Source: Syncephalastrum monosporum B8922
Lineage: Eukaryota; Mucoromycota; Mucoromycetes; Mucorales; Syncephalastraceae
NCBI GenBank assembly: GCA_000697355.1
Contig: JNEN01001218.1
Location: 1-64,000, forward strand
Reading direction: 5' to 3'
DNA: 64,000 nucleotides
Shown one piece after another: positions 55,859 through 64,000 of this stretch. Made by a program: the position numbers and the translations under genes. Under the pieces are notes generated by a model, which saw nothing but the letters and a program-made list of their open reading frames with translations, was not told the origin of the DNA and made no database searches. The stretch's first letter is position 1. Every line of letters starts with the position of its first letter.

Positions 55859-58800
55859 TCACGCGTTCTGTTCGTGATCACCATTGAGGCCTTCGTGACT
55901 CTGTCGGTCACTTGTCTCGTATCCATCTTCCTCGTCCTCTTCCTCTTCCTCCTCTAGGGGCTTGCGTCTTCCCATGATACTGTCTTCTGATGTCGCACAG
56001 GCCGCCTTATCAACCTCCAATTCGAGAAGTAAAGTCCGCAGGAAGGCCTGCTCAAACTTTGTGTTCTCAAACACGGCCGTCAGTGAGTCGGACGGGCACC
56101 GCAAAAAGTTCGGCGCAAACACCATCGCGAGGTTGTGCACATTCATGAGCGTGTCCTGGACGATGACAGGGTCGATAAACTCCTGCAAAAACGAAATCAT
56201 GTACAGTGCGATACGTCGGTTGACCTCAGGCAAGCCGTTGATAATCGCAATGGCTGCGTCCGCATCCTCCGCACACGCAATGCACGCGTCGTAGTACTCG
56301 GTGGCAATCAACGGATCGGCAAGGTTACGGAGCCAATACTTGAGCAATGACGCCGGTACATTTGGATCATGGATGGCCTCTGCATGGTACACCCCATTCT
56401 CGATTTGGACACGCTGAACCATAGTGACAAGGGAAGAACATTCTTGTTTAGAATTTTGAGGTAACAAAAGTCCTTTTTCATCACTTGTACCGTGCCGGTC
56501 CTTCTACTTACCAAATCCGTAATATCATCCGCATCACCAGGAACACGAAAGATGCCTTCCGAATGCTGTCCCTTGGCACGCAGTACCGCGTCCGCCAGGA
56601 ACGGGACCACACGCGGTATTTTGAGCACGGTATCGTCGTGCTGCAGCTTCATGACGAGATCGAGTGACTCACCAAAGACGCTTGGTTTGAACGGAGCAAC
56701 CTAGAGAGGGGTAGATGCATTCATTTCCCGATAGCTTCACGAATATTTTACCCTTACCTTGGCGCGGTCAATTTCAGCTGGTGTCAAGACCTTGCCCTTG
56801 GCGCCCCTAATGCAGACGCGCTTGAGCTTGGCTGAGACGTGATGGCTGATAGTGGCAATGGCATCGTCGTCGTCATGGTGTTGGCGTACAAACTGCTCGA
56901 GATAGGATTCAAGATTCTTGGAGGGTGGGAAAGTGATGCATACAACGCACATGATCTCCCAGCCTTTGCGGACGCTCTCACTTTTTTTAATAAAAGAAAA
57001 AAAGGGAAGTTGTCAGCCTTTTGGTGTAACCCTCTGTTGTCTTTGTTTTCTCCTTACACTCGGGGATTCCTCGTCAATTGCTTGCATAGCTGCACGTAGA
57101 TCTCGTCCCGCAGCTGACCCTTGGTAATGCCACAGGTGAGGATAAACTGGATGTCGCCAATATCATTTGTGCCCCGGGGCCGGCTGCGATCGCCCATCAC
57201 CATCTGGATCAGCTTGAAGCACTTGAGCGCATCCTTATTGAGGTCCTTGTTGATCATCAAGAGCGGCTTGGCCAAGGAGTCCTATATGTGCATGAACATA
57301 TTGGATGAATATACAACGTGCTGGCAATAAAAATAAAAATAAATTCTGCTCTTTCTCTCTCTGTCTCTCTCTGGTATTTTCTTCCTCTCCTCTCTTCTTT
57401 TTTTTTTACCCCTCCTCTTTCTTCCTTTTATGCATGCGTTTATGCACCGTTAGTTTATCTTACCTTGGTCCATTCGAGCATTTCCTGCACAGGCACTCGG
57501 CGTCGAAACAGGCCCTTTTTGTGCGTCGCAAAGTACTTTTGGGCAAAACCATCAATTGCAAATTGGTTGATACTCTCTTGAAGACTCGTTGGCATCACGA
57601 TCCGTCCACCTTGATGATTGCAACTAGATAAAATGGAATGAGTGGATGAAGTCGACTCAATTGCCGGTGTGCTTACCTGTCTCTGATAGCAGGCAAGGGC
57701 GGAGGCGGCGGAGCCATGTCCGACGCGGGCATGGTGCTCAGATCAACCGCGCTCAGATTCTTTTCTTTGAGCGGATGCATGGCATCCCTTGCCTCTGGTA
57801 ATGGCGAAATGTGAGCAGTGCCGTAGCGAATCGTGGTGGGCAAGAAAAGAGGAAGGAGGAAAAAGAAAAGTAGAAGACAGAAAACGAAGAAAATGAGAAG
57901 CAGCCGAAAAAAAAAGGAAGGAAGGAAGAAGCAAGAGGCAAGAGGCAAGGAACAAAAGATTGCAGCAAATCACTCAATCAGAAAAGAAGGGGTACGTACC
58001 TGGATTATTTATGGGTGCACTGACGGCCAAGGAGTTTCGGTAAGCCGAGTTGCGAGCCCCGCTCTTGTTGCGCGTCGCTGCGTCTCCAGTCGAGGGGAAT
58101 CGACTACGAGTGAACTGAGCAAAAGCGGTCTCGATGGTTGAGGTACGCGACTTGAAGAAGGCCGATCTCCGGTTTTCTTCTTTCTATCTAGCCACTGCGG
58201 TCAAAAACAATGTCAAGTGTAACGTAGTATGGCGCACTTTACCCGAACACTCGTCTTGCGCGTGGGCGGACGTATGCGTAGTTGGAAGAACCCGCTTCCC
58301 TTGTTGGCATCGTCATCGACGTGGGTGGAGTTGCTGCTATGAGTGGCGGTGGATTCGGGCGAAGCCGCGGTGATAGCATCATCGTGGTTGTTGGCAGTAT
58401 TCGGTGCAGGTGGATCGGAGGTAGAGCGGTGAATGGCAGGACGCTGTGGGTCCTGCGATGGTGGAGGGCCTAGATCGAGGGATCGACTGTTGCGCTTATT
58501 CGTGTAGAGACCCGTATTGGCAGGCGGCGCTGAAAATTGCTTAGACGTCTTCTGGATGAAATTTCCCAATCTATGAGTACGGGCCGTTCCTTTTTTAATA
58601 TATTTACTGCTTGCCTGGGCTTTGACAAGGGATATCACCCCGTCAGAAGGCTTTTCCCACTCGGTGGCACCTGTGCGGGTATGGTAAAAGTAGAGCAGCT
58701 GCCGGTTGTCGTCCCAGAGCTCCCACCAGTCGCCCTCCGGGTTGGCAGGTTGGCTTCATATCAGGGTAAGGAACGAGGATCGCAATGATAATAAGAATCA

Positions 58801-59064
58801 GGTTCAGAATAAGAAGAAACAAGCAGATTATTAGACTTTAATACAAGAGAGGAGTGGCTTCATTCGTACATTGAGCTTGTCTGTGGTCTCTCCTCCCAAA
58901 GACATTCGCCCGTTGTCTAAAAAGGTTACGTCGGGATGAGCCATGACAAAAGGGGTTATAAAAGTTGTATAGCGCAGGAGTCATACAGGTTTCACATAAA
59001 AGGTATGCCCGGTCTGTGGATCGAGCAACTCGACCCACTCGAAAGAGGCAGCAATCGTTGTCAT
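55859..59064 (-). CDS. ARHGAP39: WW-MyTH4-RhoGAP protein (ARHGAP39-like)
   Basis: GTPase-activating protein for Rho-family GTPases with the ARHGAP39/Vilse layout. Exons 59064-58987, 58916-58870, 58753-58243, 58183-58000, 57794-57677, 57623-57464, 57281-57058, 56980-56758, 56700-56512 and 56413-55859 give 762 residues. Domains: WW1 (about 8-40, EWVELLDPQTGHTFYVKP then TTGECLWEERP), WW2 (about 45-80, DWWELWDDNRQLLYFYH then GATEWEKP), a Ser/Pro-rich linker, MyTH4 (about 340-500, FATHKKGLFRRRVPVQEML, ITKGQLRDEIYVQLCKQL), RhoGAP (about 520-720, GIFRVPGDADDITDL with the arginine finger, HDPNVPASLLKYWLRNL, MVFAPNFLR), and an acidic EEEEEEDEEDG tail. The start ATG gives a complete first WW domain. 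The RhoGEF gene lies upstream on the same strand. Confidence 0.93.
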
Positions 59065-60164
59065 TAAAAGATGAAAGGAGATGAGCCCATAAAGAGAAGG
59101 GAAAAGCTGTAAAATAAAATAGCAAAGCACCGGCAGAGTCTAAAAAAGGTTATCCTGCCATCTTATAAACTCTACTCATTCAATGCTGCATTTTGTTGCA
59201 TCTCAATAATTATCATTACTGTTTTTATTACTTTATTCTCTTACGATTCGCTACCTTAGTAACCACCTGAATGTATTCATATAAGCATATTTGTTTATAA
59301 ATAAATGCATTGGGTGGCTATTCTTGTCCTTGTCTATGCCATGGATACGTCTTTGAGCAGCGCGTTGAGTTCCGACGGACACGAGAAGCGATACTGCATT
59401 GGCCAATAAGCCAATGGTATTTCTTCCACAGACATCCGCACAGAGAATTCATCATGTGTGCCTGCATTATCAGAAAGCATGTGCACCTCATAAATCATTT
59501 TCAGGGAGCAGTAAAATAGAAGCAAAAAAGGCCATGCTTAGATAGCAAAAAAAAAAAAAAAAACGAATAACAATAAGATGCATGCGCCTGCATTCTAGCG
59601 TCCCTGACTGTTCAAATGACAAGGTCTAACGGATTATGCACACTCGCGTGCGCGCGAGTGTACTGTAGATCGGTGCACACCACTCAATAAGATTAGCACT
59701 AGAAATAGTACCTTTGGATATGTGATATACGACCGCAACAGAAAGATATTTTGGACCGGGATTTTTTCGTCCTGTAAAACCGCGTCTCGCGCTCACCACG
59801 TGCTGGCTTGCTTTTCTTGGTTCGAGCATATGTCTGTGCACATTCTAAAAGGCTGCGCACATGCGCCTGAGCCTATATTTATACTGCTGACTGCCAATTC
59901 GCTTCACCCACAAGGGCAAAAATAAGGAGGAAAGAGCAGACGCGGGATCAGTCGACACAGGCTGTCGTCTGTATCCAAAGGCATGAATCCAAAGCATCCA
60001 CGCTGCATAGGGCTCCAGGTATGAGTTGTGTGTCCTTTGAGAGATTGCTGAAGATGTATTTTCATATACTCCTTGTCGAAGTGGAGGGCAGGGACAGAAG
60101 AATATAAAGCAAAAGGAGAATGTGAAATATAAGAATAAAAATGGCAAACACAAGAGAAGGGGGT
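59065..60164. other. Intergenic between RhoGEF and RhoGAP genes
   Basis: About 1.1 kb between the RhoGEF stop and the RhoGAP start, both on the minus strand, so it should hold the RhoGAP promoter. An A-run lies at 59548-59563 and an alternating CGCGTGCGCGCGAG stretch at about 59645-59660. Short plus-strand frames show no domain. Confidence 0.5.
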
Positions 60165-63100
60165 CTATCTGCGCGGGTATCCACTGTTGGTACGCGGGTT
60201 GGGGCTGGCCAGCCAGAGATGGAAGAGATGCTGCATCTCGGGTCGTTGGCTGTGCGTCATACAGCCATGAATTACAGGCGTGTCGCTGGCACCATTGTAG
60301 TGCGTCAGGCGAATGTTTTCACCAGGAATGATCTGCTTGAGATCGCCCGTGTCGACATGCCGCACCTCGATAAACTGGCTCGACACACCGACAATGTATG
60401 GGTGATAATACACGATATGGTCGGGCGTGCCTTCCCACTCGCACAACACGGGCGTTGCGCCGTGCACGCGCACGAGCGAGCCGTTATAATTGTTGACGTA
60501 AAAAGCAAATCGGTTGTAGCACAACAGGAACTTGTCCTGGATGCGGTACATGGCCAGCGGCTTGAGCGGTTCGGCGTGCCGCTGGACAAAGTTGAACTGC
60601 GGGTCGGCACTGTCCGGGATATTACGTCCACCCACGCCCAGGTTTTTGGGGTCAATGATCTCGAAACCGCGCGACTCAACCACCACGCTCACTTTGGATT
60701 TCAAAAAGTGGATATTCGTCGTGTCTGCCCCGACATAAAATTCCTGCAAATTCGCATACCCGATGCATTAATATACTGTCAATCCATGCACTGTCTTCGC
60801 CGTTTTCTTTTCTTTTTTCTTTTCTTTTTTCTTTTTTTTTTACCTTGTATTTCTTGAACCACGAGACGCTCGTACGCGAGCCAAGGAATCCAGTCCGCTG
60901 TGTCAGTAGTTTCTCCGAGCGCGAGTCACGCAGATCGCAGATGGGCTCGAGCGCAACGAAAAGACTGCTCGTGCTCTTGCGCTTCTTGTAGATCACCAGG
61001 TCTTTGTTGTTGCAGTGACCGACCTGGAAAAAGTTGACATGCTGAGCGACGTCTTGTGCTAACCGATCGGGCGCCTTGGTGTTGGTTGGCGAGTTGAGTG
61101 CATCAATCGGATACGCTCGCAAGGTTTTGTCTACCGTGCCCCTGTTACTCACTCTGCAAGAATCTCTCTTTTCCTTAAACTTACCTGCCAGGACAAGTAA
61201 AATGTGCTGCCGATCCATTACAGCCACCTGCGTCACATTGTCGCAAGACAGTACGCGTCGGAGGTTGGCCTGATTCTGGCTGCGGATATAGACGCCCACG
61301 TCCGTGCCAATGACAAACTTGAGTTCACCATCAATGGTAACTGAAAAAAAGGAAAGCATAGCCGGTGAGCCACTCCTATCTTTGTATTTTCATAGCCACT
61401 TACTGAAAGGCACGGAGCAGTTGATCTTGCCTTGACCACCCATAGAGTTGACCGAGCCAAAGTATCGGAACGAGTTATCGTCGAGCGTGCGCAGCTCGAA
61501 AATGTCGCTTTCGCCCAGACGTTTCTTTTGGGCGGCCTTGGCCTCCTCGATGGCCCGGATCCACTGCTGCTTTTCCTCGGGGGAGTTGCAGAAAAAGTGG
61601 TAGATGCCGTCGCGTTGGTTCTGACCGAGGTGCTGCAAAGTAAGCGAGACACCGCCGAGCGGCGATGCCTGCACGTTCATGCTCGTCGTGCTGCTTCCAG
61701 TATAATCGGAGCCACCCTGGACAAACAGCATGAGGAGCGGAATGGGGCGCTTCCATATCCTAAACTCGTCACCCGCGTTCGACTTGCGCGCCTTGGTCAT
61801 CAGAAAAACGTGGTCAAACACAAAGGCATGGATGTCCGACTTTTCCGTGACCTCAATGCCCTGACTGCGGCGCTTGAGGTCGCCCTGATAATAGAGACGA
61901 CGGCTGGGCTCGGTCAGCTGCAGGTCGTGGTATTCGACTTGTTTAGACGTCAGGAGGTCATTGATCTTGAGGATCTCGACGTGGCGCCGCGTACTCTCCG
62001 TCTGGCTGTCGGCTTTGGCCGCAATGCCTTGGATAACTTCCTTGCAACGTACGAGGTAGGCGTAGTCCGGATGGTCCTCGTCTGTCTTTTTAATAATGGC
62101 CTCGAGCAGCAGCGGGTAACGCTGCATGCGCGTGACCGGGTTGAGCAGAAAGTGGCGGAACTGCAGACGGCGCAACTTTGGATTCTTTTCCGCGTCGGCC
62201 AGGAACCGGCTAAATTCAGGATTTTGCGCCTTTTCGGCGCCCACCAAGTATTCACTGAGTGACACGCGCGGACTGTAGGTCGTAAAAGGCTTCTCGAAGT
62301 ACGCAAAGTGCTGGACAAGGATATCGCCGATCATGGGTACACATTTCTTGTCGAAGCGACGCTGAAGTTCCAAAAGGTCCTTAAATAGGGCCGCGCTTAC
62401 TTCACGCAGTTCCTCATAGTTGTTGAAGACTTGCTTGATAAAGTAGCCACGCGTTTGTTCGTCCAAAATGGTGCCTCTGCTCAACGGTGTCACAATCACC
62501 TAAATTCATTTCCATTGTCAGAAGATCTTGCCTTGACACGCAAACGTGGAAGACAGTACCTCATGCAGCGCGTCCAGATCGTCACGATACACTTCTTCCG
62601 AGTAGATCATTTCATTAATGGCCTCCTGGCGGTCACGTTCGCGCTTCGTGACAGTCTCTAAGAGTTCTCTCGGCACACGTTGCGCCCATGCCGTGTGAGG
62701 ATACGACTAGATGATAATCAGTATTGTATCCTTTAAACTCCCATGTCTCACCACTTACTGTGCTGGCATCCAATGTGGCGGTGGATCGCACCGACGAAGC
62801 ACGCGACAGGTTGGCATGCGACTAAAAAAAAGCATACTCCTGTTTAGCCCAATGCGCCAAGGCACCTGTCCTCCTTTGACTTACCATGAACTCCTCCTCA
62901 TACACCTCAGGCTTATTGGGACACCGCGGCGCATAGCAGCCACCTGAACCCGTCTCGCACCCGTACGTATAGCAGCGTGTTAGACTCGTCAGGATACCAG
63001 TGGGGACATCATTCTCGGACGCGTCCTCGTCAAACGTATAAATCTCATCAGGCGAGTTGTAGACCGTGCCTGTGATGAGCGACTTTTGCGAATAATAGAC

Positions 63101-64000
63101 GGGCTCAAAGAGCGCCGGTTTGCAATGCATCAATGCGTTGGCGATCAGAATACAGTACCCGTCCGGGACGGATTTGTCGGCGAGAATCTCCCGCAGCGCT
63201 TTCTGTGATATGTGTGTGACATGTATTAGTGAATAATCATTGCCGCCGTCATTAGAACGGGGAAGGGGGGCTTATTTTGACGTACCACTGCCTCGGCTCC
63301 GGTAAATGATTCAGGATACTCGTTGGCGCAAAACAACTCGCGCACATGCTCCAGGGCCTTGATCTTTTTAATAAATGCGCCGCTGAGGTTGGACAGGGCC
63401 GAGTAATCCACATCGGGAATCGAGATGGCCGACAAGGTGGATTCGCGCTGGTGCTGCTGCTGCGGCGTGGGCCGGCTCGGGCGTTCGGGCTCCTCCGTGG
63501 ACGATGGGCCTGACAGGGACTGCTCCGGCTGCGCAGGAGGAAACACCTCATGAGAAGGCGTCGGGGGAGGGCCTTGTGATGGGGCAGGCATGGGCGTGGT
63601 ATCGACAGGCGCGACAGGCGCGACAGGCACAGTCGGCTCATACTGTTCCTGGGGGTGGTCTTGATGCTGAGGCGGCTGAGGTTGCGGAGGTGGGAATGGG
63701 GCCCGGGCCGCAGGTTGATGGTAGTAGTAATCGTCCTCTTCATCACTGCTATCGGGTGAGACGGGAATAAAAGGCACCTCGTCGTCTTCGCCGGCGAGCT
63801 CAGACGTATTGATGGGCGAGGGTCGCGCATACTTGGGTCGTTCGATGGTGGTGATCGTGTTTTTCATGGAGGATCCTGTGCGTCGATGGCCCGAGGAGGT
63901 GGACGAGGAAGGCGCGCGATATGCGTCACCGGGCGAGTGGGTGGAGCTCATCGAGTTGCGGCTGCCGTGGTAGCTACCGGCCAAGTCCTGCGAGGTGGGC
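60165..64000 (-). CDS. ROM2: Rho1 GEF (Rom1/Rom2/Rgf type), 5' end beyond the window
   Basis: Guanine nucleotide exchange factor for Rho1-type GTPases, a cell-wall-integrity regulator in fungi. Partial: exon 1 as seen runs to the window edge (64000-63286), followed by 63202-62885, 62821-62759, 62706-62560, 62499-61404, 61340-61185, 61151-60844 and 60743-60165, giving at least 1126 residues. Domains: disordered Pro/Gln-rich N-terminus, DEP (about 215-300 of the visible part, YPESFTGAEAVKALREILAD), DH (about 385-590, NEMIYSEEVYRDDLDALHE, FLLNPVTRMQRYPLLLEAII), PH (about 605-760) and CNH (about 785-1110, NFFQVGHCNNKDLVIYKKRK, YVGADTTNIHFLKSK). This order is that of yeast Rom2. The exon 61151 acceptor (GCAGAG) was chosen because it alone keeps frame. 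It is followed downstream on the same strand by the RhoGAP gene. Confidence 0.94.

Noticed and set aside
55261..55926. 221-codon minus-strand frame after the RhoGAP gene
   Set aside because: Its sequence is driven by GT/AC simple repeats, overlaps the RhoGAP end in another frame, and has no domain. A small FG-like piece near 55390-55435 does not extend to a plausible protein by splicing.

Overview
The window looks like nuclear DNA of a filamentous early-diverging fungus, most likely Mucoromycota (Mucorales-like). The genes are split by many short GT-AG introns (about 44-130 nt), upstream regions are CT-rich, spacing is compact, and the gene repertoire is fungal (Eaf3, Kap104, Pap1-type bZIP, Rom2-type RhoGEF). 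The phylum is an inference; no marker was searched. Exon coordinates were derived by hand from splice consensus and reading-frame continuity.

Left part (0.8-12.3 kb): cytosolic arginyl-tRNA synthetase (+); an unrecognised four-repeat protein (-); a SelW/Rdx-family thioredoxin-like protein (-), divergent from ribosomal protein uL22/L17 (+); a phytochelatin-synthase homologue whose catalytic Cys is a Ser (+); and a long intronless low-complexity protein (+).

12.3-20.9 kb is poor in ordinary genes. It holds a repeat family made of a TATA promoter, a two-C2H2-finger gene and a 31-bp minisatellite. One intact-looking copy, one promoter-only fragment and one inverted, internally deleted copy are present.

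20.9-31.4 kb is dense: AGFG-type ArfGAP (+), Eaf3/MRG15 (-), transportin/Kap104 (+), lipid-droplet-associated hydrolase (-), and an UNC93-like membrane protein (-).

31.4-40.1 kb is gene-poor and contains relics: an internally deleted Ty3/gypsy element (-) and a broken multi-exon gene with a serine-recombinase-like motif (+). A second UNC93-like paralogue (-) closes the region.

42-64 kb is again gene-rich: Pap1/Yap1-type bZIP (-), a type I membrane protein with a periplasmic-binding-protein-like ectodomain (-), a GDSL phospholipase-B-like enzyme (+), TVP38/TMEM64 (+) converging at 5 bp on a BRI3-like small membrane protein (-), a protein joining an Spt21/Ams2-like N-terminus to FYRN/FYRC (-), a WW-MyTH4-RhoGAP (-) and a DEP-DH-PH-CNH RhoGEF (-, 5' end outside the window). 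The last two are adjacent and could act antagonistically on Rho GTPases.

No rRNA, tRNA or CRISPR array was recognised.
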